A DNA stretch of 64,000 nucleotides. Source: Enterobacteriaceae bacterium RIT691 (lineage in GTDB: Bacteria; Pseudomonadota; Gammaproteobacteria; Enterobacterales; Enterobacteriaceae). Both the position numbers and the translations under genes were made by a program. Position 1 is the stretch's first letter. Each line of letters begins with the position of its first letter. Below the pieces are notes generated by a model. It did no database searches, was not told where the DNA came from, and was given only the letters and a program-made list of their open reading frames with translations. The DNA lies in assembly GCA_009668205.1 (NCBI GenBank), contig WJYM01000012.1, positions 54,693 to 118,692 on the forward strand, in the 5' to 3' direction. Below, one piece after another: positions 34,201 to 43,045 of this stretch.

Positions 34201-34428
34201 GTGCGGTCTGGTGCCCTCACCCCAGCCCTCTCCCACGGGGAGAGGGAGCAGACACTAAAAACGACAACCAGAGGTTGCCGTTTTGCTTTTACCTTGTGCG
34301 ATCTGGTGCCCTCACCCCAACCCTCTCCCACAGAGAGAGGGAGCAGACACTAAAAACGACAACCAGAGGTTGCCGTTTTGCTTTTACCTTGTGCGGTCTG
34401 GTGCCCTCACCCCAACCCTCTCCCACGG
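34201..34428. repeat. 2.4 tandem copies of a 95-base terminator-palindrome module
   Basis: Units start at 34201, 34296 and 34391, each with GTGCG[G/A]TCTGGTGCCCTC, then a CCCTCTCCCAC...GAGAGGGAG palindrome, then GCAGACACTAAAAACG, a hairpin with arms AACCTCT/GGTTG and TTTTGCTTTTACC. The first two copies are nearly identical; the third stops after CTCTCCCACGG. On the minus strand the hairpin reads as AACGGCAACC-loop-GGTTGTCGTTTTT, a rho-independent terminator pointing from ryhB to yhhX. The same module occurs once behind yhgN. Confidence 0.93.
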
Positions 34429-34456
34429 ACTACCACAGCACGTTTGCCCGAATGAG

Positions 34457-34552
34457 TTGGCGTCGTAGCAAGGCGGCAAGGGAGCTTATCCCCTGGAGCT
34501 TACTCCAGTAAGTGACTGGGGTAAGTGAGCGCAGCCAACGCCGCTACGGCGT
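34457..34552. repeat. ERIC element between yhhX and ryhB
   Basis: Contains the diagnostic ERIC core: AAGGCGGCAAG, CCCTGGAGCTTACTCCAGTA and AGTAAGTGACTGGGGTAAG, followed by GCAGCCAACG. It ends about 15 bases before the RyhB terminator T run. One end (CCGCTACGGCGTC) departs from the usual ERIC terminus. Confidence 0.85.
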
Positions 34553-34567
34553 CAAATAATTCAGGCA

Positions 34568-34665
34568 AAAAAAAAGCCAGCGCTAGGCTGGCTACAAAAT
34601 AATACTGGAAGCAATGTGAGCAATGTCGTGCTTTCAGGTATTCCGTGTGGGGTCTCCCTGAACGC
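34568..34665 (-). ncRNA. ryhB: small RNA RyhB
   Basis: Located between yhhX and yhhY exactly as in E. coli. The minus strand carries the conserved core CCTGAAAGCACGACATTGCT followed by CACATTGCTTCCAGTATTA, the Hfq/target-pairing region, and ends with the hairpin AGCCAGCC-TAGC-GCTGGCT and a run of nine T. The predicted transcript of about 95 bases starts with GCG like the E. coli RNA. Made when Fur is unloaded, RyhB pairs with mRNAs of iron-using proteins and lowers their expression. The 5' region and a short insertion before the terminator differ from K-12. Confidence 0.95.
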
Positions 34666-34672
34666 ACGGCAA

Positions 34673-34701
34673 TAATAATCATTATCATTCGCACTTGTCT
34701 A
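34673..34701 (-). promoter_or_regulatory. ryhB promoter with Fur box
   Basis: On the minus strand a -35 TAGACA (34701-34696) and -10 TTATTA (34678-34673) are 17 bases apart, seven bases before the RNA start. TGATAATGATTATTA at 34687-34673 matches the Fur 7-1-7 motif at 14 of 15 positions and covers the -10. Fe-Fur would therefore shut ryhB off directly. Confidence 0.88.
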
Positions 34702-34806
34702 CTCCTTTTTGTCAAAAACAGCAGTTGACGACGTTTTCCAATTCAGAGAGGGTTAAAGGGACATCAATAACCCGAACGATGACGGGGAAAACACAGGAGA
34801 AGAGGA

Positions 34807-35301
34807 ATGAGTGAGATAGTGATACGCCACGCTGAACCGAAAGATTACGAAGCCATCCGCCAGATCCACGCTCAGCCAGAGGTGTACCACAACACGCTAC
34901 AGGTTCCTCATCCCTCAGAACAGATGTGGCAGGAAAGGCTAAAGGACAGTCCCGGCGTCAAACAGCTCGTCGCCTGCATTGATGAGATTGTGGTCGGCCA
35001 CCTCTCCATTGCCGTTGCGCAGCGCCCCCGCCGCAGCCATGTTGCGGACTTTGGTATTTGCGTGGGTGCGCAATGGCAGAACCGTGGCGTCGCCAGCAAG
35101 TTGATGGAAACCATGACCGAGATGTGCGACAACTGGCTGCGAGTGGATCGCATTGAATTAACGGTGTTTGTCGATAACGCGTCTGCGGTTGCGGTGTATC
35201 GCAAGCACGGTTTTGAAATTGAAGGCACCGGCAAAAACTATGGGCTGCGTAACGGTGAGTATGTGGATGCTTACTATATGGCGCGGATGAAATCGCATTA
35301 A
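34807..35301 (+). CDS. yhhY: GNAT-family N-acetyltransferase YhhY
   Basis: A 164-residue acetyltransferase of the GNAT fold with the acetyl-CoA loop region QNRGVASKLMETM and a C-terminal strand YMARMKSH. E. coli YhhY acetylates some amino acids such as phenylalanine and methionine in vitro; its role in the cell is unclear. A strong AGGAGAAGAGGA site precedes the ATG. It is divergent from ryhB, with 141 bases between. A REP pair follows. Confidence 0.92.
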   Translation: MSEIVIRHAEPKDYEAIRQIHAQPEVYHNTLQVPHPSEQMWQERLKDSPGVKQLVACIDEIVVGHLSIAVAQRPRRSHVADFGICVGAQWQNRGVASKLMETMTEMCDNWLRVDRIELTVFVDNASAVAVYRKHGFEIEGTGKNYGLRNGEYVDAYYMARMKSH

Positions 35302-35308
35302 CTGACTT

Positions 35309-35378
35309 TGCCGGATGGCGCTAACGCTTATCCGGCCTACAATTTCGTAGGCCGGGCAAACGCAGTGCCGCCCGGCAA
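35309..35378. repeat. REP pair between yhhY and ggt
   Basis: GCCGGATGGCGCTAACGCTT with ATCCGGCCTAC, then GTAGGCCGGGCAAACGCAGT with GCCGCCCGGC: two facing classical REP units in the gap between convergent yhhY and ggt. K-12 has yhhZ and further genes here. Confidence 0.9.
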
Positions 35379-35389
35379 TCAAGCAGGAA

Positions 35390-37186
35390 TCAGTACCCCG
35401 CCGTTAAATCATCCACGGAACGCGGATCGGAAGCGCCGTACAGCGCGCCATCAGGCCCGACCATAATGCTCTGAGTGCTGCCCATCGCTTCCTTCACCGC
35501 CACCTTCTGACCTTTATCCGTCAGCAGCTTCAACGTGTCCGGGCTAAAGCCCTTCTCCACTCGCAGCTCATCCGGCAGCCACTGGTGATGGAAGCGCGGC
35601 GCATTGGTCGCTTCGGCGACATTCATCCCAAAGTCGATGGTGTTGACCACCATTTGCAGCACAGTTGTGATAATTCGGCTTCCCCCCGGGCTGCCGGTCA
35701 CCAGCCAGGTTTTACCGTCTTTCACCACAATGGTCGGCGACATCGACGACAGAGGCCGTTTTTTCGGCCCTACCGCGTTGGCATCCCCGCCCACCAGCCC
35801 ATACACGTTTGGCACGCCAGGCTTGGCAGAGAAATCGTCCATTTCATTGTTCATCAGAATGCCGGTGTTACCCGCCACGATGCCGGTGCCAAAGACCGTG
35901 TTGAGCGTATAGGTCACCGCCACCGCATTGCCGTCTTTATCCACCACCGAGAAGTGGGTGGTCTGATTACTTTCATACGGCGCGAGTTTCCCCGGGCGAA
36001 TTTCACTCGACGGCTTGGCTTTGTTGATATCAATCCCCTCCGCAATGGATTTAGCGTAGGCTTTGTTGGTCAGCGCCTGCCACGGCACCTTCACAAAATC
36101 CGGATCGCCGAGGTATTCCGAGCGGTCGGCATAGGCGTGTTTCTCGGCTTCAGCCATGATGTGCATCGCATCGGCGCTGCCAAAGCCGTATTTGTGCATA
36201 TCGAAGTTTTCCAGAATATTGAGGATTTCCACGATATGGATCCCGCCGGAGGACGGCGGCGGCATGGAGTAAACCTGATACCCGCGATAATCACCGCTGA
36301 TGGGCGTGCGCTCCACCGCTTGGTAATTTGCCAGATCTTCTTTGGTCATCAGGCCGCCGTTCTTTTTCATTTCATCGGCAATCTGATCGGCAATCGCCCC
36401 TTTATAGAACGCATCCGGCCCGTTTTCGGCAATCATCTCCAGGCTTTTCGCAAGGTTTGCCTGTACCAGCTTATCGCCCTTTTTCAGCGGCTCGCCGTCT
36501 TTCCAGAAAATGGCTTTGCTGTTCTCATGATTGGGAATGACCTCGCTGCCGTAGGTTTTCAGGTCATCGGCCAGCGCATCGTTCACCACAAAACCGTCTT
36601 TCGCCAGTTTGATTGCCGGACGCACGACTTTGTTGAGCGGCAGGGTGCCGTACTCTTTCAACGCCAGGGAGAAACCTGCCACCGTGCCCGGCGTACCGGA
36701 AGCCAGATGTGAGGTCAGGGATTTTTTGCTGTCAGGGTTGCCCTGATCGTCGAGGAACATATCGCGGGTGGCCTGCTCGGGAGCCATTTCACGGAAATCG
36801 ATCGCCGTGGTTTTCCCGTCTTTGGTACGCAGCAGCATAAAGCCACCGCCGCCCAGGTTCCCTGCCTGCGGATGCGTGACCGCCAGCGCATAGCCCACAG
36901 CCACCGCGGCATCCACCGCATTACCGCCTTCCCGCAGTATTTCTACCCCGACTTTTGTGGCCGTGGCATCCACCGAGGCCACCATCCCCTGCTTCGCACG
37001 AACCGGATGGAACACATCTTCCTCAACACCGTAAGAAACCGGTGGCGCAGCAGCGGGCGATGCGGGAAGAGAAGAAGTGGAAACCGGCGGGGCCGATACG
37101 GGCGGTGGTGTCGCCGCCACGGTAAAACTGCCTCCTGCCAGCAGAGCAGCGATCGCCGCCCCGCGCCAAAAACGGGTCTTAAACAT
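35390..37186 (-). CDS. ggt: gamma-glutamyltranspeptidase precursor
   Basis: A 598-residue periplasmic enzyme that cleaves glutathione and other gamma-glutamyl compounds. After export it cuts itself before Thr409 (in ESNQTTHFSVVD, equal to Thr391 of E. coli) into large and small subunits; the Thr is the nucleophile. PPPSSGGIHIVEILN and the oxyanion segment GSPGGSRI are present. It is 18 residues longer than E. coli, all at the N-terminus: after the signal peptide (about 1-25) comes a Pro/Ala/Ser-rich stretch, residues 26-52. Confidence 0.96.
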   Translation of the reverse strand: MFKTRFWRGAAIAALLAGGSFTVAATPPPVSAPPVSTSSLPASPAAAPPVSYGVEEDVFHPVRAKQGMVASVDATATKVGVEILREGGNAVDAAVAVGYALAVTHPQAGNLGGGGFMLLRTKDGKTTAIDFREMAPEQATRDMFLDDQGNPDSKKSLTSHLASGTPGTVAGFSLALKEYGTLPLNKVVRPAIKLAKDGFVVNDALADDLKTYGSEVIPNHENSKAIFWKDGEPLKKGDKLVQANLAKSLEMIAENGPDAFYKGAIADQIADEMKKNGGLMTKEDLANYQAVERTPISGDYRGYQVYSMPPPSSGGIHIVEILNILENFDMHKYGFGSADAMHIMAEAEKHAYADRSEYLGDPDFVKVPWQALTNKAYAKSIAEGIDINKAKPSSEIRPGKLAPYESNQTTHFSVVDKDGNAVAVTYTLNTVFGTGIVAGNTGILMNNEMDDFSAKPGVPNVYGLVGGDANAVGPKKRPLSSMSPTIVVKDGKTWLVTGSPGGSRIITTVLQMVVNTIDFGMNVAEATNAPRFHHQWLPDELRVEKGFSPDTLKLLTDKGQKVAVKEAMGSTQSIMVGPDGALYGASDPRSVDDLTAGY

Positions 37187-37309
37187 TATGATTCTCCAGG
37201 TGAAAGGATTTATGCTCCCGCTTAAGCCTGGTTCACAATTCCTAAAAAATCATCGCTATGGCCAATTCGGGGTAAACTTAAAGGAGCCCCTGAAGGGGAG
37301 GAGGAAAGT

Positions 37310-37717
37310 ATGAAAAGGTTCTTATTGCTTGCGGCGCTTGTGCCCGTTGCCGCACTCGCACAGCCACTAAACCCCACGAACAACCCGAATCAACCCGGGT
37401 ATGTCATCCCGAGTCAGCAGCGGATGCAGTCGCAAATGCAGTCTCAGCAGATACAGCAGAAAGGGATGCTCAATCAGCAGGTGCAGAATCAGACGCAGCT
37501 TCAACAGCAGCATCTGCAAACCCAGATGAGCAATAATCAGCAGCGGGTCCTGAATTCCCAGCCGGGGGAACAGGTTCTGCCCAACGTCAACGGCGGGATG
37601 CTGAGCGGCGGGAATAACGACAGTATGCTGAACAGTTCGCAGCAGCACATGCTGCCGCAAACGCAGAATGGCGACCTGCTGAGTACGCCATCCAATCCAC
37701 AGCCCCTTTCCCGCTAA
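37310..37717 (+). CDS. yhhA: glutamine-rich secreted DUF2756 protein YhhA
   Basis: A 135-residue protein with a signal peptide ([17 protein letters not shown]) and a mature part made largely of Gln, Asn, Met and Leu, with Q-rich stretches such as [13 protein letters not shown] and [11 protein letters not shown]. No catalytic motif is visible; the function is unknown. GAGGAGGAAAGT gives a strong ribosome site. Its stop overlaps the stop of convergent ugpQ by four bases (CTAA). Confidence 0.88.
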   Translation: MKRFLLLAALVPVAALAQPLNPTNNPNQPGYVIPSQQRMQSQMQSQQIQQKGMLNQQVQNQTQLQQQHLQTQMSNNQQRVLNSQPGEQVLPNVNGGMLSGGNNDSMLNSSQQHMLPQTQNGDLLSTPSNPQPLSR

Positions 37718-38454
37718 CCGTGGAAGTCCGGGCCGATGAGGTCAATCGCATCGGTACAGATGCAGTCGACACCCCAGTTGAGCAGTTCTGCTGCCCGCTG
37801 GGGTTTGTTGACGGTATACACGAGGATATGCAGCCCTGCCGCCTTTAATTGCTGCACCCGAGCCTCATCCAACAGCCTGTGATTAAGATGAATCGACACA
37901 CAGCCAAGGCGGGTGGTCAGCGCCTGCCAGTCTTCACGCCATTCGTCCAGTAACAGCCCACGCGGCAACTCAGGCACCGCCGCCTGCGCGGCTTCCAGTG
38001 CATCAATTTCAAACGATGACAGCAGCGGTGGCGTCATATCAGCCCACAGCTCACGTGCCGCCAGCGCCACCGTTTTCCCCGTCAGCGGCCCGCTGCCGGT
38101 GGTCGGTTTGATTTCGATATTCGCCATCATGCCGTGCTGACGGCAGCGCGCGGCCACCTCTGAAAGCAGCGGCAGCGGCTCGCCTTTGAACTGGCTACTG
38201 AACCAGCTTCCGGCGTCCACTTTCAGCAGTTCATCCCAGCGCAGCTCCCCCGCCACGCCCCAGCCGTTGCTGGTGCGCTCGAGGTTATCGTCATGCAGCA
38301 GGAAGATTTGCCCGTCTTTGGACAGCTTGGCGTCAAATTCAATCATGCTGTGACCAAAACGCGCGCCCATATCAATGGCCGCCAGCGTGTTTTCCGGTGC
38401 CCATTTTCCGCCACCGCGATGGGCGACAATCCGTGGATAAGGCCAGTTGCTCAT
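37714..38454 (-). CDS. ugpQ: cytoplasmic glycerophosphodiester phosphodiesterase
   Basis: A 246-residue GDPD-family enzyme that hydrolyses glycerophosphodiesters to glycerol-3-phosphate plus alcohol. The family start [20 protein letters not shown] holds the catalytic HRG and ENT motifs, and [12 protein letters not shown] with LHDD follows. No signal peptide, in line with a cytoplasmic enzyme acting on what UgpBAEC imports. Its ATG overlaps the ugpC stop by four bases. Confidence 0.96.
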   Translation of the reverse strand: MSNWPYPRIVAHRGGGKWAPENTLAAIDMGARFGHSMIEFDAKLSKDGQIFLLHDDNLERTSNGWGVAGELRWDELLKVDAGSWFSSQFKGEPLPLLSEVAARCRQHGMMANIEIKPTTGSGPLTGKTVALAARELWADMTPPLLSSFEIDALEAAQAAVPELPRGLLLDEWREDWQALTTRLGCVSIHLNHRLLDEARVQQLKAAGLHILVYTVNKPQRAAELLNWGVDCICTDAIDLIGPDFHG

Positions 38455-39524
38455 ACTCGTTGTCCTGTTTCGCCATCAAACAGGTGCAGATGATTTTCCG
38501 GCAGATGCAGCCACAGCGTGCTGCCCGCCAGCGGGCGCTGCTGATGCGGCAAACGCACCACCATTTTCTGCTCTCCCCAGCGGCCATGCGCGAGGTTATC
38601 TGCACCCAAAATTTCCAGCGTATCCATCACCAGCGGTACGCCACCTTCAGCCTGCGAGCTTAGCGCAATATGCTCCGGGCGGATACCCAGCGTCATCCTG
38701 CGCCCGGCATAACCGCGATATTGCCAATTCAACGGCAGCGCCATGCCGCTCGCCAGTTCGAAATGGGTGCCCGACACGCTCACGTGTCCGTCGAGCAGAT
38801 TCATCGCCGGGCTGCCGATAAAGCTCGCCACAAAGCGGGTGGCGGGCTTTTCATAGACTTCCACCGGCGTGCCGATTTGCTCAGCAATCCCTTTGTTCAT
38901 CACCATCACACGCTGGGCAAGCGTCATCGCCTCGACCTGATCGTGGGTGACGTACAGCGACGTGGTGTTCAGACGACGATGCAGCTGCTGCAGCTCAAGA
39001 CGCATCTGCACACGCAGCTTGGCATCAAGGTTAGAGAGCGGTTCATCAAACAGGAACACTGCCGGGTCACGCACAATCGCCCGCCCCATTGCCACGCGCT
39101 GACGCTGGCCACCGGAAAGCTCACGCGGACGACGCTTGAGCAGCGCATCCAGCTCCAGAATTCGCGCCGCCTCTTTCACCTTTTCGGCGATATGCCCTTT
39201 GCCCATACCGCGAATCTTCAGACCCCAGGCCATGTTCTCTTCCACGCTCATGTGCGGATAAAGCGCATAGTTCTGGAACACCATTGCGATGCCGCGCTCC
39301 TTCGGCTCCAGCTCGGTCACGCGCTGGCGGTCAATCCAGATATCGCCACTCGACACGCGTTCCAGCCCGGCAACCATGCGCAGCAGCGTTGATTTCCCGC
39401 AGCCCGACGGCCCCACCATCACGATAAATTCACCGTCGGAGACATCGAGCGTCAGCGGCTGAATTACCTGCGTTTTTCCGTTGTCCCAGCTCTTGGTTAC
39501 TGCCTGTAATTTTAAACCCGCCAT
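38451..39524 (-). CDS. ugpC: sn-glycerol-3-phosphate ABC transporter ATP-binding protein
   Basis: A 357-residue ATPase of the MalK type. Walker [10 protein letters not shown] (38-46), signature [14 protein letters not shown] and Walker [11 protein letters not shown] are intact, and the C-terminal OB-like regulatory domain is full length. The start [10 protein letters not shown] matches E. coli; the ORF extends four codons further, into ugpE. It is separated from ugpE by one base. Confidence 0.97.
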   Translation of the reverse strand: MAGLKLQAVTKSWDNGKTQVIQPLTLDVSDGEFIVMVGPSGCGKSTLLRMVAGLERVSSGDIWIDRQRVTELEPKERGIAMVFQNYALYPHMSVEENMAWGLKIRGMGKGHIAEKVKEAARILELDALLKRRPRELSGGQRQRVAMGRAIVRDPAVFLFDEPLSNLDAKLRVQMRLELQQLHRRLNTTSLYVTHDQVEAMTLAQRVMVMNKGIAEQIGTPVEVYEKPATRFVASFIGSPAMNLLDGHVSVSGTHFELASGMALPLNWQYRGYAGRRMTLGIRPEHIALSSQAEGGVPLVMDTLEILGADNLAHGRWGEQKMVVRLPHQQRPLAGSTLWLHLPENHLHLFDGETGQRV

Positions 39525-39525
39525 C

Positions 39526-40371
39526 CTATTTCTCACTGTCCACTAAACCACGCACGAACGCGCGCTGCATGGCTAAAACGATAATAACGGGCGGGATCAG
39601 GGTCAGCAGCATCGCCGCCATCACCTGGTTCCACGCCGTGGTGCCTTCGCCAGTAGCGATCATGCCCTTAATCCCCGCCACGGCGGTGCCGAGATGTACG
39701 TCCGTCACAATCAGCAGCGGCCACAGATACTGGTTCCAGCCGTAGATGAAGGTGATGACGAACAGCGCCGCAAGGTTGGTTTTCGAGAGCGGCAGGACGA
39801 TGTCACGGAAAAAGCGCATCGGCGAAGCGCCGTCGATACGCGCCGCTTCCATCAGCTCGTCCGGCAGCGTCATAAAGAACTGACGAAACAGGAACGTAGC
39901 GGTGGCAGACGCCATCAACGGCAGCGTCAGCCCGGTGTAGCTGTCGAGCAATTTAAGATTGGCGATCACTTCTACCGTTGGGAAAATACGCACCTCGACC
40001 GGCAGCATCAGGGTGATAAAAATCATCCAGAAGAACAGATTACGCAGGGGAAAACGGAACCAGACGATGGCAAACGCCGACAGCATCGACACCGCGATTT
40101 TGCCGACGGTTATCGTCAGCGCCATCACAAAGCTGTTGAGCAGCATCAGCCAGAATGGCGCACTGTTTGCCCCCACGCCCTGCAGCCAGATGGTTTTCAT
40201 GTTTTCCAGCAGGTGCGAACCTGGGATCAGCGTCATTGGCGTGGCGAACACGGCTTTGTCATCCAGCGTTGCGGCCACAAAGGCGACGTACAGCGGGAAC
40301 AGGATCACCGCAATCCCCAGAATCAACATAATGTGGCTGAACCAGGTCAGCCCGCGACGATGTTCAATCAT
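39526..40371 (-). CDS. ugpE: sn-glycerol-3-phosphate ABC transporter permease UgpE
   Basis: A 281-residue inner-membrane permease with six helices. The EAA coupling motif [17 protein letters not shown] stands near residue 180 and docks on UgpC. Its ATG overlaps the ugpA stop by four bases. Partner of UgpA in the heterodimeric channel. Confidence 0.97.
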   Translation of the reverse strand: MIEHRRGLTWFSHIMLILGIAVILFPLYVAFVAATLDDKAVFATPMTLIPGSHLLENMKTIWLQGVGANSAPFWLMLLNSFVMALTITVGKIAVSMLSAFAIVWFRFPLRNLFFWMIFITLMLPVEVRIFPTVEVIANLKLLDSYTGLTLPLMASATATFLFRQFFMTLPDELMEAARIDGASPMRFFRDIVLPLSKTNLAALFVITFIYGWNQYLWPLLIVTDVHLGTAVAGIKGMIATGEGTTAWNQVMAAMLLTLIPPVIIVLAMQRAFVRGLVDSEK

Positions 40372-41255
40372 TGATAGCGCACCTTACTTTCCACGTAGCG
40401 GAACTGAACCACCGTCAGAAGGATGACGAGGAACATCAGCACCACCGACTGCGCAGCGGACGCGGAGAGATCCAGTCCGGCAAAGCCTTCGCGGTAAATT
40501 TTGTAGATAAGCGTGGTCGTCGCCTGCACCGGGCCGCCTGCGGTGGCAGCGTCGATAACCGGGAAGGTATCGAAAAAGGCGTACACCAGATTGACCACCA
40601 GCAGGAAAAAGCTCACCGGGGCGATCAGCGGCAGCGCGATAGCGAAGAAGCGGCGCACCGGGCCCGCGCCATCGATGGCAGCGGCTTCTACCAGCGACCG
40701 AGGAATGGACTGCAGCGCGGCGAAGAAGAACAGAAAGTTGTAACTAATCTGCTTCCAGACCGAGGCGAACACCACCAGGAACATCGCCTGACCGCTGTTC
40801 TGCGCGTGATTCCAGCTGTAGCCCATCAGCTCCAGCCAGTGCGTTATCAGCCCGCGCCCCGGGTTGAAGAGGAAAATCCACAGCACGGCGGCAATGGCGG
40901 GCGCGACGGCGTACGGCAGCAGCATCAGCGTTTGATAGAGTCGGCTGCCGCGCACCACGTAGTCGACCAGCGCGGCGAAGAACAGTGACACCAGCAGACC
41001 GCTCACCGTCACCAGACCGCTGAACTTCATGGTGGTCCAGAAGGCATCAAGGTAGTAGCTGTCGTGGAACAGAGCGATAAAGTTATCCAGCCCCACAAAT
41101 TCGCTGGAAAGCCCAAACGGATCAACGCTCTGTAGTGAATACCACAGCGCTTCGCCCGCAGGCCAGATAAAGAAGATAACGGTAATCAGAAGCTGCGGGG
41201 CCACCAGTAAATAAGGCAGCCAGCGCGAGCGAAATACCGGACGGGAGGATGACAT
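40368..41255 (-). CDS. ugpA: sn-glycerol-3-phosphate ABC transporter permease UgpA
   Basis: A 295-residue permease with six helices and the EAA motif [19 protein letters not shown]. The start [12 protein letters not shown] gives exactly the E. coli length; nine upstream codons of the open frame were discarded. It is separated from ugpB by 130 bases carrying an inverted palindrome pair, the only large gap within the operon. Confidence 0.96.
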   Translation of the reverse strand: MSSSRPVFRSRWLPYLLVAPQLLITVIFFIWPAGEALWYSLQSVDPFGLSSEFVGLDNFIALFHDSYYLDAFWTTMKFSGLVTVSGLLVSLFFAALVDYVVRGSRLYQTLMLLPYAVAPAIAAVLWIFLFNPGRGLITHWLELMGYSWNHAQNSGQAMFLVVFASVWKQISYNFLFFFAALQSIPRSLVEAAAIDGAGPVRRFFAIALPLIAPVSFFLLVVNLVYAFFDTFPVIDAATAGGPVQATTTLIYKIYREGFAGLDLSASAAQSVVLMFLVILLTVVQFRYVESKVRYQ

Positions 41256-41294
41256 TGCGATGATCTTTCCTGATTGAAGCAAAGTGCACGTGGT

Positions 41295-41376
41295 TCCCCC
41301 TCTCCCCGGCCCTCTCCCCCAAGGAGAGGGAGAAAAGAAATCCCCTCTCCCTGAGGGAGAGGGTTAGGGAGAGGGT
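41295..41376. repeat. CCCTCTCC-type palindrome pair inside the ugp operon (copy 5)
   Basis: Two facing units (CCCTCTCCCCCAAGGAGAGGG and CCCTCTCCCTGAGGGAGAGGG) between ugpB and ugpA. Intercistronic palindromes after a binding-protein gene can protect the upstream mRNA or lower downstream expression, as known for REP sequences between malE and malF; that role here is inference. Confidence 0.85.
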
Positions 41377-41385
41377 GAAACTGGA

Positions 41386-42702
41386 TTAAGACTTCGTTGA
41401 TTTCTCAAAGCGACGCAGCAGCTGGTTCCCACGCTCTACAGCGGCATCCAGCGCCTGCTGCGGGGTTTTCTTGCCGGTCCACACCGATTCCAGTTCTTCA
41501 TCAACAATGGTGCGGATCTGCGGCATATTGCCCAGACGCAGCCCTTTGGTGAACGGCAACGGTGGCTTGTTCAGCATCTGACGCGTGGCGATATCCGCAC
41601 CCGGGTTTTTGTCGTAGAAGCCCTGCTGACGGGTCAGGTCATAGGCCGCTTTGGTGATCGGCAGGTAGCCCGTTTTCTGGTGCCATTCGGCGGCGATTTC
41701 CGGTTTGGTCAGGAAGTCGAGGAACTCCGCCACGCCTTTGTAGGTGTCCTTATCTTTGCCCTGCATGACCCACAGGCTCGCCCCGCCGATGATGGCGTTC
41801 TGCGGCGCACCTTTGGCATCAGCGTCATACGGCATCATGCCGACGCCGTAATTGAATTTGGCGTACTGGCGAATATCAGCCAGTGAGCCAGACGACGCGG
41901 TGGTGATCGCACAGTCGCCGTTGTAAAACTTCTCGGTAGATTCGTCTTTACGCCCGAAGTAGCTGAAATCGCCCTTCTTGTTCAACTCCTCCAGCATGGC
42001 GATGTGCTTCACCTGCTCCGGCTTATTGAATTCCAGCACCGCGTCAGTGCCGTCAAAGCCGTTGTTTTTAGAGGCGAACGGCAGACCGTTCCAGGCGCTG
42101 AAGTTTTCCAGTTGGATCCAACCCTGCCAGCCGCTGGCGTAGCCGCACTTCATGCCTGCCGCTTTAAGTTTGGCGGTGTACTCCGCCAGGTCCTGCCAGG
42201 TTTTCGGCGGCTGCTCCGGGTTTAATCCGGCTTTTTTGAACGCGTCTTTGTTGTAGTACAGCACCGGGGTGGAGCTGTTAAACGGCTGGCTCAGCAGGTG
42301 CCCGGTTTTGGAGTCGGTGTAGTAACCGGAAACCGTGGGCACGAACTGCGATTCATCGAATTTGATGCCTGCATCGGTAAAGACTTCGTACACGGGCTTG
42401 ATGGCTTTCGAGGCCATCATCGTCGCGGTACCGACTTCATAGACCTGCAAAAGCGCCGGCGCATTACCGGTGCGGAAGGCAGCGATCCCTGCCGCCAGGC
42501 TCTGTTCGTAGTTGCCTTTATAGACCGGCACAATTTTGTAATCCGGATGCGCATCGTTGAAACGCTGCGCCAGGGAGTCAACTTCTTTGCCTAATTCCCC
42601 TTCCATGGAATGCCAGAACGGAATGGTGGTCACTGCCATCGCCTGAGAGGTAAAAGCCAAACCCAGAGTGATGGCCAGAGCGGTGTGTCGTAAAGATGTC
42701 AT
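41386..42702 (-). CDS. ugpB: sn-glycerol-3-phosphate periplasmic binding protein
   Basis: A 438-residue solute-binding protein, the same length as E. coli. The signal peptide [20 protein letters not shown] ends after AMA (residue 23); the mature protein begins [15 protein letters not shown]. It captures glycerol-3-phosphate and glycerophosphodiesters for UgpAEC. The open frame continues 23 codons upstream but similarity and the signal peptide fix this start. First gene of ugpBAECQ, under a pho-unit array. Confidence 0.97.
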   Translation of the reverse strand: MTSLRHTALAITLGLAFTSQAMAVTTIPFWHSMEGELGKEVDSLAQRFNDAHPDYKIVPVYKGNYEQSLAAGIAAFRTGNAPALLQVYEVGTATMMASKAIKPVYEVFTDAGIKFDESQFVPTVSGYYTDSKTGHLLSQPFNSSTPVLYYNKDAFKKAGLNPEQPPKTWQDLAEYTAKLKAAGMKCGYASGWQGWIQLENFSAWNGLPFASKNNGFDGTDAVLEFNKPEQVKHIAMLEELNKKGDFSYFGRKDESTEKFYNGDCAITTASSGSLADIRQYAKFNYGVGMMPYDADAKGAPQNAIIGGASLWVMQGKDKDTYKGVAEFLDFLTKPEIAAEWHQKTGYLPITKAAYDLTRQQGFYDKNPGADIATRQMLNKPPLPFTKGLRLGNMPQIRTIVDEELESVWTGKKTPQQALDAAVERGNQLLRRFEKSTKS

Positions 42703-42773
42703 TCGGTTATCTCTCTTTTTGTGCCGGATGCGCGAAATCACGCGTTTTATGCTCGCGAGGTAACATGACATGC

Positions 42774-42817
42774 GCGAATGACAGAAAAATAACTGTTAAA
42801 TGACGAGGCGGTGACAG
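42774..42817 (-). promoter_or_regulatory. array of four PhoB-binding units upstream of ugpB
   Basis: Read on the minus strand, four 11-base units follow without gaps: CTGTCACCGCC, TCGTCATTTAA, CAGTTATTTTT, CTGTCATTCGC. Each has the 7-base core related to CTGTCAT plus a 4-base spacer, so this is two adjacent pho boxes, 72 bases before the ugpB ATG. Phosphate starvation through PhoB should turn on ugpBAECQ. Confidence 0.85.
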
Positions 42818-42857
42818 CCAGGCTTCAGAGGGGTGATGGAATGGTGACAATTAATCG

Positions 42858-43001
42858 GTGCGGTCTGGTGCCCTCTCCCACGGGGAGAGGGCGAAAACCG
42901 GATTATCCCCTCGCCCCTTTGGGGAGAGGGTTAGGGTGAGGGGAAAAGGGGCTGTGCGGTCTGATGCCCTCACCCCGGCCCTCTCCCACGGGGAGAGGGT
43001 G
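42858..43001. repeat. three CCCTCTCC-type palindromes between ugpB and livF (copy 6)
   Basis: GTGCGGTCTGGTGCCCTC at 42858 leads into CTCTCCCACGGGGAGAGGG; a second unit CCCCTCGCCCCTTTGGGGAG ends in TTAGGGTGAGGGG; a third starts with GTGCGGTCTGATGCCCTC at 42954 and joins the livF terminator. With the pho array and the terminator these account for the 343-base ugpB-livF gap. Confidence 0.85.
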
Positions 43002-43011
43002 CAAATACTAA

Positions 43012-43035
43012 AAACCTTCTCCGTAGAGAAGGTTT
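43012..43035 (-). terminator. livF (livKHMGF) terminator
   Basis: Stem AAACCTTCTC / GAGAAGGTTT with a four-base loop, followed on the minus strand by TT and A/T-rich sequence, ten bases after the livF stop. Its flanks (GGTAAACAGC before, TAGTATTTGC after) match those of the yhgN terminator module although the stem differs. Confidence 0.92.
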
Positions 43036-43045
43036 TGCTGTTTAC

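Noticed and set aside
34201..34428. Possible small CRISPR array
   Set aside because: The period is 95 bases, the whole unit repeats rather than alternating with unique spacers, and no cas gene is present.
34158..34511. Open frames of 117 and 61 codons within the 34.2-34.5 kb repeats
   Set aside because: They consist of translated palindrome repeats and part of an ERIC; the repeated protein pattern reflects the 95-base DNA period.
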